A DNA stretch of 7,819 nt, from NCBI GenBank assembly GCA_027489105.1, contig JAIYAJ010000477.1, positions 1 to 7,819 on the forward strand. Reading direction: 5' to 3'. Below, in pieces: positions 1-6,014 of this stretch. Made by a program: the position numbers and the translations under genes. How positions within the stretch are numbered: position 1 is the stretch's first letter; the number at the start of each line of letters is the position of its first letter. This DNA comes from Zymomonas sp. Its GTDB lineage: Bacteria; Pseudomonadota; Alphaproteobacteria; Sphingomonadales; Sphingomonadaceae. The notes beneath the pieces were generated by a model. The model saw only the letters and a list, made by a program, of their open reading frames with translations, had not been told where the DNA came from and searched no databases.

Positions 1-592
1 CCGACAGGCCCAGCGCCACCGCGCCATTGACGACCGAGCCATACGCCATGGCGCTGCTGCCCCAGCCGGCATAGGCCAGCCCGACCGAGGTCGCGGCCCC
101 GGCTGCAGCCCCTGCCAGCGTCGCGACGAGGATCGTCTTGAAGCGCAGCGCGCGGGTCAGCAGCCCGTGGCTGAGCACCTGATAGGGCGCCATCAGATAG
201 GAGAGGGTGACGATGCGCAGCACGTCGGCGATCACTGGCTCTCGGTAGAAGCCGGCGATGGCCGGCGCCGCGAGGAAGATGAGGAGGGCGAAGGCGAAGC
301 TGGTCAGCATCGCCATGCCCAGCGCGGTGCGCACCATCGGCCGGTCGAGCGTGGGTGCCGCGATCAGGAACATGTTGACGCCCGCGCTGCGCAGTGTTGC
401 CGCGATCACGACGGCCGCCAGCGCGATCGAGAAGGCACCGAGTTCGTGCGGCGACAACAACCTCGCGACGATCAGGCTGGCCGAAAAGTCGATCACGAAC
501 TGGACGATCGTCTGGATGCCGACGATCCGCGCCATCGCGCTGCCGCTCATGCTCATCGCGGCCCGGCTCCATAGCGGCAGGGCGCGCGGCAT
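1..592 (-). CDS. Polysaccharide/lipopolysaccharide flippase, Wzx-like (N-terminal part)
   Basis: The reverse strand is open with no stop from 592 to the window edge, giving about 197 residues of an integral membrane protein whose C-terminus lies outside. Seen: a hydrophobic first segment leading into ARLLSPHELGAFSIALA, then further hydrophobic helices, then RALRFKTI and an Ala/Gly-rich helix ending in GLAYAGWGSSAMAYGSVVNG. This order matches the N-terminal half of MOP-superfamily flippases, which move lipid-linked sugar units across the inner membrane for exopolysaccharide, capsule or O-antigen assembly. Two starts are possible. ATG 592 keeps an LWSRAA stretch that resembles the start of homologues. 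ATG 556 has GGAG about 10 nt upstream. An in-frame stop at 617-619 rules out anything longer. The family assignment is an inference from residue pattern; the exact polymer cannot be told, and neighbouring polysaccharide genes would be expected beyond the left edge. Confidence 0.8.
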   Translation of the reverse strand, partial: MPRALPLWSRAAMSMSGSAMARIVGIQTIVQFVIDFSASLIVARLLSPHELGAFSIALAAVVIAATLRSAGVNMFLIAAPTLDRPMVRTALGMAMLTSFAFALLIFLAAPAIAGFYREPVIADVLRIVTLSYLMAPYQVLSHGLLTRALRFKTILVATLAGAAAGAATSVGLAYAGWGSSAMAYGSVVNGAVALGLS

Positions 593-939
593 CGGTAATC
601 GCCCGTCACTCCCCCCTCATGATCCGAACGCACGCCATCCCCCAAGCCGGCCACTCCGCCACCTTATGGAAGGCGCCGGATTTCGCCAGCGATTCATGTG
701 GGTGACGGGAGAGGGGCGCAACTCTGCGAGGTCGTACGCCGCGCGAAACCAAGGAGCAGCGAGCGTTCTTGTTCATGTATCGATCTGATGATCCGGTGTC
801 GCCTTTATGCGAGGCCCATAGCCGGATCGCGGAGAAGCCTAGTCGATGCGCAGTAGCGTTGCGGAGCGGCGGTGCAGAGGTGATGCGAGAGTTGACGGCT
901 GACTCAAAGGGGCTCGATCTCGGCTCGCTGTCCGGTCGT
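593..939. other. Intergenic stretch with no convincing gene
   Basis: This 347-bp stretch lies between the flippase start and the higA 3' end, so it should hold the flippase promoter. A purine-rich GGGGGGAGTGA lies on the minus strand about 16-25 nt before ATG 592. A short plus-strand frame with a TTG start at 769 has AAGGAG 12 nt before it but runs 123 bp into higA antisense and resembles no family, so I do not call it. No clear rho-independent terminator for higBA and no structured RNA were seen. Confidence 0.5.
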
Positions 940-1329
940 TCACCGCTCCAGCCGGTATGCCTTCACGAGTGTTGCGGCCGGCACCCTCCACGCCTCGCTG
1001 ATCGATCGGATCATCGCGAGGGTCAGCGGGCGCTTCCTCGAAAGGATTTCTGTCGCGCGTGACTGGCCGATGAGCGCGGCAAGCTCGGCACGGCTATGAC
1101 CTTCGGCTTCCATCACGGCTTCGATCGCTTCGACAGGGTCGAGATCATCGACTGGCCAGCGTTTCGCTTCATAGGCTTCCACCAGTGTCGTCAACACATC
1201 GAGGAGATCGAATTCGTGACTACCGGGTTTGGCATCCCACAGCGCTTCGATTGTCTTGAGTGCAGCCCGATGATCCTCGTCATCGCGGATTGGACGGACA
1301 TCGAAGCGGAAGGGCTCTTTCAATTCCAT
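940..1329 (-). CDS. higA: HigA-family antitoxin (helix-turn-helix, type II toxin-antitoxin)
   Basis: This 129-residue protein is the antitoxin of the pair: it binds and neutralises HigB and, by family knowledge, represses its own operon through its DNA-binding domain. Seen: an N-terminal DVRPIRDDEDHRAAL segment, the family-typical LLDVLTTLVEAYEAKRWPV (residues 42-60), then a helix-turn-helix at about residues 66-120 with GQSRATEILSRKRPLT as the turn and recognition helix. Length and motif order are those of the COG5499 HigA group. The start is supported by AGGA 9 nt before the ATG. It lies 12 nt downstream of the higB stop, the usual toxin-first order of higBA operons. The likely operator is the pair of palindromes in front of higB. 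No truncation or frameshift is seen. Confidence 0.93.
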   Translation of the reverse strand: MELKEPFRFDVRPIRDDEDHRAALKTIEALWDAKPGSHEFDLLDVLTTLVEAYEAKRWPVDDLDPVEAIEAVMEAEGHSRAELAALIGQSRATEILSRKRPLTLAMIRSISEAWRVPAATLVKAYRLER

Positions 1330-1341
1330 GTGTAGAAATCC

Positions 1342-1644
1342 TCAGTAGTCGCTCACGGTCAGGGCATCGATCCTGTCATAGTCCGCATGGGTGCCTGTGA
1401 ACTTCACGAAGGCAATCTGAGCGTCGAACTTGAATGCGACGATCAGACGATAGGCACCGCTGGCTACCTCGAAGCGAACGCGCTCGCCATTGAGCACCTT
1501 GGCTTTCGAAAATGCCCCGACGACGTCGGTTGTCGATTGCCAGTCGGCTGCCTTGGTAAGGCTTGCCCAATGTGCAAGAGAGGCTTTTGCTGCCGGATTT
1601 CGGGCGGCAAAGTCCACGATCGTTGAGCGCGCGATTATCCTCAC
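1342..1644 (-). CDS. higB: HigB-family toxin (mRNA interferase)
   Basis: This is the toxin of the pair. HigB proteins are RelE-superfold ribonucleases that cut mRNA, generally at the ribosome. The family core starts at VRIIARSTI and runs through FSKAKVLNGERVRFEV, YRLIVAFKF and IAFVKFTGTHADYDRID, the C-terminal signature of the HigB_toxin group (PF09907). I place the start at GTG 1644, giving 100 residues, because E. coli HigB (about 104 residues) starts at the equivalent point. A longer reading from ATG 1683 adds 13 residues, MAYSHYGKYYSDG, but codons 3-8 of that extension are simply the perfect operator palindrome. Neither start has a strong Shine-Dalgarno sequence: GGGAA sits close to ATG 1683, and GTG 1644 has none. 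A -10-like TACTAT at 1654-1659 would make the transcript nearly leaderless at GTG 1644. The start remains uncertain; the family call is firm. Confidence 0.9.
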   Translation of the reverse strand: MRIIARSTIVDFAARNPAAKASLAHWASLTKAADWQSTTDVVGAFSKAKVLNGERVRFEVASGAYRLIVAFKFDAQIAFVKFTGTHADYDRIDALTVSDY

Positions 1645-1660
1645 ACCGTCACTATAGTAT

Positions 1661-1675
1661 TTCCCATAATGGGAA
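1661..1675. promoter_or_regulatory. Putative HigA operator, proximal palindrome
   Basis: TTCCCATAATGGGAA is a palindrome with 7-bp arms around a single central base and no mismatch. Its centre (1668) lies 24 bp before GTG 1644 and just upstream of a -10-like TACTAT, where a repressor would block transcription. HigA-type antitoxins are known to bind palindromes before higB; the assignment here rests on position and symmetry only. Confidence 0.65.
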
Positions 1676-1684
1676 TAAGCCATT

Positions 1685-1701
1685 TTTCCCGTAATGGGAA
1701 A
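1685..1701. promoter_or_regulatory. Putative HigA operator, distal palindrome
   Basis: This is a second copy of the same site, TTTCCCGTAATGGGAAA, with one mismatch between its arms. Its centre (1693) is 25 bp from the proximal site's centre, about two and a half helix turns. Two tandem copies in front of a toxin-antitoxin operon fit cooperative binding of antitoxin dimers. Confidence 0.6.
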
Positions 1702-1801
1702 TGGTCGTGGTAGGCCTCTTCAGCACGTCTCGGGGATGATCGAGCGTCGCCGGGTATATAGCTCCTGTGGCCATTCTGAACGGCCTGCCAGCTGTGTTCG
1801 C

Positions 1802-1910
1802 GCTAGAGCGTTTTCGAACCAGATGGAATCATCTGGTGACTCGGAAAGCGCGGTAAAACAATAGTCTAGAGCGATCCGTGCGATGCAATCGGAACGGATT
1901 TCGCTCTAGC
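1802..1910. repeat. Mosaic intergenic palindromic repeat (two hairpin units)
   Basis: The 109-bp element is bounded by GCTAGAGCG (1802-1810) and its exact inverse CGCTCTAGC (1902-1910). CTAGAGCG recurs directly at 1866-1873 and divides it into two units. Unit one holds a perfect 8-bp stem, ACCAGATG at 1818-1825 and CATCTGGT at 1830-1837, with GAAT as the loop. Unit two (1866-1909) folds on itself: CTAGAGCG, ATCCGT and CGAT pair with ATCG, ACGGAT and CGCTCTAG across a GCA loop with small bulges. The CTAGAGCG edge and the TTTTCGA start resemble dispersed intergenic repeats of alphaproteobacteria; that resemblance is from memory. It lies between the higBA promoter region and the 3' end of the gene at 1940. 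Confidence 0.75.
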
Positions 1911-1939
1911 CTAGGCCGCCGCGAAAAAAAACGCGACAC

Positions 1940-2332
1940 TCACCGGCGGAGTGAATCGAGTACCCTCCAGCCATTGTCGCCCGGCCGCTTTACGTGCCAG
2001 AAGCGCCAGCCGTTGACGTTGGTTCCTGTGATGGCACAGGCAGCATCCGAGGGCGTGTTCCGCCGTTCCCCGTCGCCGCCGATCCAGGCGCCGTCCTTGA
2101 TCTCGGCCGTGTAGGTCTGGCCTTTGTAGGTCACGCGAAGCTGCGCTCCGTTGGGAAGAAACACCCCCTTTACCGTGAGACCGCCGACGGGAAGCACCTG
2201 AGCGTCGACCACTTCCTCCCCGGCATCAAGGCCGAGGAGGCCGCGTATCACGTCGTTGTAGGTCATCGCCTCGGTCGCTCGTCGGACGGTCAGTTCCTTA
2301 TATACCTCAAAGTCGATCTCTATCGTCGCCAT
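1940..2332 (-). CDS. Small protein with RHH/SeqA-like N-terminus and RAMA/DUF4357-like C-terminus
   Basis: The protein has 130 residues and no assigned function. Residues 1-35 (IEIDFEVYKELTVRRATE followed by YNDVIRGLLGL) have the strand-helix-helix pattern of ribbon-helix-helix DNA-binding proteins and recall the SeqA N-terminal oligomerisation domain. Residues about 56-128 carry GAQLRVTYKGQTYTAEIKDG, then TPSDAACAITGTNVNGWRFW. The S-x-AA and NGW-x-FW signature (N107, G108, W109, F111, W112) is shared by the RAMA and DUF4357 families, which occur in restriction, modification and other DNA-associated proteins. The start is firm: AGGAGG lies 5 nt before the ATG. Right after the stop the minus strand has a run of eight T. 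A sequence-specific or modification-sensitive DNA-binding role is an inference; it could equally be a small nucleoid-type or mobile-element regulator. Domain calls are by eye. Confidence 0.8.
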   Translation of the reverse strand: MATIEIDFEVYKELTVRRATEAMTYNDVIRGLLGLDAGEEVVDAQVLPVGGLTVKGVFLPNGAQLRVTYKGQTYTAEIKDGAWIGGDGERRNTPSDAACAITGTNVNGWRFWHVKRPGDNGWRVLDSLRR

Positions 2333-2340
2333 TTCAGCCT

Positions 2341-2400
2341 CCTATAACTGCTAAAGAATCTATAGATAAAATAGCAGAAAGAGATATAATGACAACTATC
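2341..2400. promoter_or_regulatory. AT-rich divergent promoter region
   Basis: This stretch is markedly AT-rich against its GC-rich surroundings. Minus strand: TTGTCA (2390-2395, five of six matches to the -35 consensus), then an 18-bp spacer and TTTTAT (2366-2371), pointing at the gene starting at 2332. Plus strand: a perfect TATAAT at 2385-2390 without a good -35, pointing at the gene starting at 2532. The 10-bp palindrome ATCTATAGAT (2358-2367) overlaps the minus-strand -10 and could be an operator. All assignments are by consensus match only. Confidence 0.5.
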
Positions 2401-2531
2401 GCTTGGTGGCGGCGACCAGTGCTCCGGCATGCTTCCCGTTTGTCAGGATTTGGCAGGCACAATGTCGCGAATCGGCGGGCATCCTTTCGTGCCCGGTCCG
2501 GATCGGCAGGCTGCAGAGGAAGAGTGCGATC

Positions 2532-2897
2532 GTGCAAGGCTGGTTCGCCATCGAGGTTGAGAAGGATCTCAAACTGATCCGCCTGACCATGGGAGGCTTC
2601 TTCGAAAGCGCGACCATCGTCGAGATGCGCGCGCGCCTGGTCGAAGCCATCGCGATGCTGGCATGCGCGGCCAATGATCATCTCACTCTGTGCGACATAT
2701 GCGAGATGGATATCCAGAGTCAGGAGCGCGTCGGCGAGTTCGCAAAACTTGTCGGCAGCGATGATGTCCGTTCTCGCCGTCTGGCTTTCGTGACCGCGAG
2801 AAGCCTCGCGCGGCTGCAGGCGAAGCGGCTGACGTCGCGAGAGGGGGTGGCGTTTTTTACGGATAAGGGTGAGGCTGTCGACTGGCTCACAAGTTGA
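2532..2897 (+). CDS. Small STAS/SpoIIAA-like protein
   Basis: With the GTG start the protein has 121 residues: a first strand pair WFAIEVEKDLKLIRLTMGGFF, helix ATIVEMRARLVEAIAML, strand LTLCDICEMDI, a second helix region QERVGEFAKLVGSDD, strand RLAFVTARSLARLQAKRLT, and a final GVAFFTDKGEAVDWL. This alternation matches the short SpoIIAA-like/STAS-fold proteins common in sphingomonads, where the last element reads roughly 'x-x-F-x-D-x-x-x-A-x-x-W-L'. I recognise the fold pattern, not a function; no phosphorylatable serine of the anti-sigma-antagonist type is evident. The frame stays open upstream to 2403, but that part is not protein-like. GTG 2532 begins where homologues would, with AGAGGA 11 nt before it. 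It is transcribed away from the RHH/RAMA gene. Confidence 0.68.
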   Translation: MQGWFAIEVEKDLKLIRLTMGGFFESATIVEMRARLVEAIAMLACAANDHLTLCDICEMDIQSQERVGEFAKLVGSDDVRSRRLAFVTARSLARLQAKRLTSREGVAFFTDKGEAVDWLTS

Positions 2898-3011
2898 AGA
2901 GCGGTGCCGAGTATCGCCGCCCTGGTCGTCATGATGCCGTCAGCGGAAGCGTCGAACCACAGATATGCAGAGCCTGACGCAGCCATCCGCACATTCGCGT
3001 GAGCGGAAGGG

Positions 3012-3037
3012 TGAACCGCCCCGGCTTTCCCGGAGGC
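3012..3037. repeat. IS terminal inverted repeat (transposase 3' end, IRR)
   Basis: This 26-bp repeat begins TGAACCGCCCCGG and ends CCCGGAGGC. It is an exact inverse of 4307-4332, and the match stops at the 27th base. Confidence 0.93.
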
Positions 3038-3050
3038 ATTTTCAATTGAG

Positions 3051-3959
3051 TCATGCAACCATATCGAGGGTCTCTTTGGCTGCATAGTAATTTGCCTCGG
3101 CCTCGGCGGGTGGGATGTAGCCGATGGGGCCGTAGAGGCGCTGGTTGTTGTACCAATCGACCCAACGCAGGGTCGCCATTTCCACGGCTGATACGCTCGG
3201 CCAGGATCGCTGCCGCCAGATGATCTCGGTCTTGTAAAGGCCGTTGATGGTCTCGGCCAATGCGTTGTCGTAACTGTCGCCGACGCTGCCGACCGAGGGC
3301 ACGAGGTTGGCCTCGGCCAGACGCTGGGTGTAGTTCATGGCAAGGTATTGAACGCCCCTGTCGCTGTGGTGGATCAGGCCATCTTCCGGCCCCGGCCTGC
3401 GAGCATGGATCGCCTGCTCCAGAGCATCCAGAACAAAGCTGGCGGTGGCCAAAGTGCTGACTTTCCAGCCCACGATCCGGCGGGCATAGGCGTCGATCAC
3501 GAAGGCCACGTAAACGAACCCGGCCCAGGTGTGCACATAGGTAAAATCGACCACCCACAGTGCGTTCGGCCGTTCAACCCGGAACTCACGATTGACCTTG
3601 TCCAGCGGGCACGGGGCTTTCGGGTTGCTGACCGTGGTGACCGTAGTCTTGCCACGCCGGACACCTGCAAGCCCCATGGCCGCCATCAGCCTTTTCACGG
3701 TGCACCTGGCGACTGCAACGCCATCGCGCAGCAACTGATGCCAGACCTTGCGCGCGCCGTAGAGGCCGGAACTGGCCTCGTACACACGCTTGATCTGTGC
3801 CTTGATCTCGTCATCGCGGCGGGCACGTGCGGGGCGCCTGCCGGGATCGACCTGGCGACGGGCATGCTCATGATAGGAGGACGGGGCGACTGCCAGTTCC
3901 CGGCAAATCGGCTCGATACCCAAATCCTTGCGGTGCGCGTCGATGAACGACATCACCAT
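3051..3959 (-). CDS. IS3-family transposase OrfB (DDE integrase domain)
   Basis: This 302-residue catalytic subunit has an N-terminal HTH_21-like region ([16 protein letters not shown] near residues 65-80) followed by the retroviral-type integrase core. The triad is D138 (in [12 protein letters not shown]), D200 (in HHSDRGVQY) and E236 (in [16 protein letters not shown]). Spacing between the last two is 35 residues, the D(35)E of IS3. The C-terminus has [26 protein letters not shown], as in related elements. The ATG overlaps the orfA stop by 7 nt (ATGGTGA) and lies in the -1 frame. In IS3 elements the active enzyme is usually an OrfAB fusion made by -1 frameshifting. The upstream part of this frame is open, but I could not find a convincing slippery heptamer. 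Confidence 0.93.
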   Translation of the reverse strand: MVMSFIDAHRKDLGIEPICRELAVAPSSYHEHARRQVDPGRRPARARRDDEIKAQIKRVYEASSGLYGARKVWHQLLRDGVAVARCTVKRLMAAMGLAGVRRGKTTVTTVSNPKAPCPLDKVNREFRVERPNALWVVDFTYVHTWAGFVYVAFVIDAYARRIVGWKVSTLATASFVLDALEQAIHARRPGPEDGLIHHSDRGVQYLAMNYTQRLAEANLVPSVGSVGDSYDNALAETINGLYKTEIIWRQRSWPSVSAVEMATLRWVDWYNNQRLYGPIGYIPPAEAEANYYAAKETLDMVA

Positions 3960-4279
3960 TTGCCTTGGCGGTCGAGCTCCGCCTGCGCAAAATACGCCGA
4001 TGCCTTGCGCAGAATCTCGTTAGCCCGCCGCAGTTCCTTGACCTCGCGCTCCAACAGCTTGAGCCGGGCCTTGTCGTCGGCGGCCTGCGCCGCTGGTGCC
4101 GTTCGTCGACTCGCCTCCTCACGGCACCAGCGGCGCAGCGTCTCAGCCGTACAGCCAATCTTGCCGGCGATCGAGGTCATTGCCTCCCACTCCGAGCCGT
4201 AATCAGCGCGATGCTCGCCAACCATCCGCACCGCTCGTTCACGGACTTCAGGCGAAAACTTGTTCCGGGTCTTGCTCAT
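3953..4279 (-). CDS. IS3-family transposase OrfA (DNA-binding helix-turn-helix)
   Basis: This 108-residue protein recognises the element's ends. Residues about 8-55 ([21 protein letters not shown], then [19 protein letters not shown]) form the helix-turn-helix of the IS3 OrfA family. Residues 73-90 form a leucine-zipper coiled coil with L76, L83 and L90 seven apart, typical for OrfA multimerisation, followed by [14 protein letters not shown], the usual IS51-group end. AAGGAG lies 8 nt before the ATG. Only 27 bp separate the start from the inverted repeat, so the promoter probably overlaps the element's end. Confidence 0.93.
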   Translation of the reverse strand: MSKTRNKFSPEVRERAVRMVGEHRADYGSEWEAMTSIAGKIGCTAETLRRWCREEASRRTAPAAQAADDKARLKLLEREVKELRRANEILRKASAYFAQAELDRQGKW

Positions 4280-4306
4280 AACGAAAGCTCCTTCTCACAA
4301 ATAGGA

Positions 4307-4332
4307 GCCTCCGGGAAAGCCGGGGCGGTTCA
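4307..4332. repeat. IS terminal inverted repeat (transposase 5' end, IRL)
   Basis: The exact inverse of 3012-3037, ending in GGGGCGGTTCA at 4332. The base after it starts the 430-bp unassigned region. Confidence 0.93.
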
Positions 4333-4762
4333 GTCCTTTGGGTAGAAGCGCTCAACTGGTTTGATGAAGCCCTCGGGCGAGCGTTTATTCTCGTGGCTGT
4401 CGGCCGGAATCTGGTTACGAGAGCGGGTTAAAACTGGCTCGGGATATGTCGGGCAAGTGGACGATCTTGTCGAATTGGTAGAATGCGTTCCGCCGCGTTG
4501 TTTAGCAATAGCTTCGGTACCCTTTGGGCAGGTTGAGCCGGCTAATGCAGGCCTGGACGGCGCTGGCACGGGGAAAGTGCGACGAGCGCGTGTTGCATCG
4601 TTGGGATGCATCAGCAGATTGTCGGGTTTGAGCGTAAGGTGGCGAGGTCGGCGAGCGGCTGGTGCGCTGAACCTTTTGAGGGGGGGCAGCGGCATCAGGC
4701 GTATAAGTGTGAGGCAGTATACCGGCCGATTTCGGACATTTTCTGGTCTGCGACAAGAAAGG
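4333..4762. other. Unassigned region between the IS and the copper operon
   Basis: I cannot identify a gene in these 430 bp. Frames are open on both strands but none shows a known motif. The longest plus frame (4361-4849) runs antisense into the copper operon and has only a mild GC bias at third positions. Fragments that look vaguely protein-like occur in different frames: WVEALNWFDEALGRAF directly after the IS on plus, and on minus NAFYQFDKIVHLPDI and GFIKPVERFYPKD in two different frames. This would fit decayed remnants. A run of seven G lies at 4680-4686. No clear terminator for the copper operon was found. Confidence 0.5.
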
Positions 4763-6013
4763 TCAGTGCCGATGTCTCTCAGCGGGGCGCTCTCCCAGCG
4801 GCAAGACAGTCAGGTGGACTTCCACCTTTCCGGCCCGCTCGAAGGTTAACGTCATTGGTAGCGTGTCACCGGCGACGAGTGGCGCATAGAGACCTTCGAA
4901 CATGAGGTGGTAGACGCCGGGCTGCAGCGTTGCCTGCCCGCGCCCAGGGATCGGCAAAGCGTCCAGATCGCGCATGCGGGCGATGCCTTTGTCGGCTCTT
5001 GACGCGTGAAGCGTCACCCGCTCAGCCCAGGGGCTGTTCGCCGCGATCAGCCGATCTTCGATAGGCTGGTTGTTGACGATCTTCAGATAGGCTGCACCGG
5101 TCGACGCACCGCCTGGCATGGCCGGCGCCCATGGATCGACGATAACGATCGGGCCGCTGGCCTGTACTTCGCTCTGGTCGGCATGCGTACCGTTGGTCGA
5201 ACCATGCGGTGACAGATATGTCGTCAGATAAGCCGTCGCGGATAGCAAGGCTGTGAAGATCAGCAATTCGGCCATTATCGCCCGCCTCAGCCAGGCATGC
5301 GACGAGTCCTGGCTGGTAAGATGTGGCGTGAGCACGAGCTTGTTGATGCCGGCGACCGAGAGCAGCAGCACTGTCAGCCCCAGCTTGGTGAGCAGGCCCT
5401 TCTCATAGGCCAGCGCAAGGTCGAACCGGAATTCAAGCAGCTGCGCGGCGGTCGTCAGTGCCGCGATAAGCAGGGCTGCAACGACCCAGATCGCTTGTCG
5501 GCTGAACCGACCGATCAACTCAGGATAATCCGGTGCGGCAACGCGACTGGCGGCGAGCAGGATCCAGAGCCCGCCGCACCACCAAGCAGCGGTAGTAACG
5601 TGTAGGACGACCGTTATCGAGGTCGCCATCCCGCGCGAGGCGGAATGGCCGACGACGCCGAAAGCGGCGAGAATCAAAAGTGCGCTGATCGCTGCATTAC
5701 CGCGTCCTGCCAGCAGCGCCAGCCAAAGGCCGCCGACCAGTTGCAATCCGAGTGAGGCGCCGAGCGGAGACATAAAGATCGCGTCTAGCGTCGCTTTATC
5801 CACATCGCCGCCCAGCCGCAGAACAAAGATCAGTGCGGTGACGCAGGAGGTGAGGACAAGCAGACCGCCGGCACGCCGCACCAGCTTCGCGGGGAACGGC
5901 AACGGTGTCTCAAGGCCCCACGCGAGTGATGCCTGCGAAATCACTACCCCGGCGCTGGTCAGCGCCGCAGCGTAATTCAGCGCCTTGATGACGGCAGCGA
6001 CTGCCTCGAGCAT
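4763..6013 (-). CDS. copD: CopD-family copper transport protein fused to a PCuAC copper chaperone domain
   Basis: This 416-residue protein has two parts. Residues about 1-268 are a CopD/PcoD membrane domain with roughly eight hydrophobic helices (near 9-31, 45-66, 84-103, 108-126, 131-155, 173-193, 207-225, 243-267). It includes GHSASRG (H123) and HVTTAAWWCGGLW (H138), typical of the family, which is linked to copper passage over the inner membrane. After a polar linker (SPHGSTNGTHADQSE), residues about 288-406 are a PCuAC (DUF461) domain starting VDPWAPAMPGGASTGAAYL. Its Cu(I)-binding pattern H-x10-M-x21-H-x-M is complete: H336, M347, H369, M371. PCuAC normally is a separate periplasmic protein passing copper to cytochrome c oxidase assembly. 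With an even number of helices and both ends outside, the chaperone would face the periplasm. Only 1 nt separates the ATG from the copC stop, suggesting translational coupling; no strong ribosome site of its own is seen. Confidence 0.9.
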   Translation of the reverse strand: MLEAVAAVIKALNYAAALTSAGVVISQASLAWGLETPLPFPAKLVRRAGGLLVLTSCVTALIFVLRLGGDVDKATLDAIFMSPLGASLGLQLVGGLWLALLAGRGNAAISALLILAAFGVVGHSASRGMATSITVVLHVTTAAWWCGGLWILLAASRVAAPDYPELIGRFSRQAIWVVAALLIAALTTAAQLLEFRFDLALAYEKGLLTKLGLTVLLLSVAGINKLVLTPHLTSQDSSHAWLRRAIMAELLIFTALLSATAYLTTYLSPHGSTNGTHADQSEVQASGPIVIVDPWAPAMPGGASTGAAYLKIVNNQPIEDRLIAANSPWAERVTLHASRADKGIARMRDLDALPIPGRGQATLQPGVYHLMFEGLYAPLVAGDTLPMTLTFERAGKVEVHLTVLPLGERPAERHRH

Positions 6014-6014
6014 C

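Larger units (their letters stand above)
3012..4332 (-). mobile_element. IS3-family insertion sequence, IS51-like group, complete
   Basis: The 1321-bp element has perfect 26-bp terminal inverted repeats with TG...CA ends, two overlapping transposase frames (orfA 3953-4279, orfB 3051-3959) on the minus strand, and an intact DDE triad. Size, ends and both proteins fit the IS51 group of IS3. No stop or frameshift damages either frame, so it may still be active. The 3 bp outside the ends differ (GGG on the left, GTC on the right), and 4 bp also fail to match, so the usual 3-4 bp target duplication is missing. Confidence 0.92.

Noticed and set aside
769..1062. Plus-strand 97-codon frame with TTG start and AAGGAG 12 nt upstream
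   Set aside because: It runs 123 bp antisense into the well-supported higA 3' end, has a rare start codon and shows no recognisable domain.
1920..1935. CGCG-A8-CGCG inverted repeat as a rho-independent terminator for the gene at 1940-2332
   Set aside because: The T run would form the loop rather than follow a GC-rich stem, so it lacks terminator geometry; the stem is only 4 bp.
2403..2531. Upstream extension of the STAS-like gene to an ATG at 2403
   Set aside because: The extra 43 residues look unlike protein, and the family-like sequence begins at the GTG 2532.
2931..3005. Short plus frame starting MMPSAEASNHRYAEPD before the IS
   Set aside because: Only 24 codons with no clear ribosome site or known relative; could be a gene remnant but cannot be supported.
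2942..3016. Near-repeat AGCGGAAGCGTCGAACC (2942-2958) and AGCGGAAGGGTGAACC (3002-3016 at the IS edge)
   Set aside because: It differs by one substitution and one indel, and the second copy includes the IS end itself; too short to separate from chance.
3348..4202. 284-codon plus-strand frame inside the IS
   Set aside because: It is antisense to both transposase frames, which carry clear motifs; long shadow frames are usual in GC-rich DNA.
4361..4849. 162-codon plus-strand frame after the IS
   Set aside because: It enters the 3' end of the copD-PCuAC gene antisense, has weak codon bias and shows no domain.
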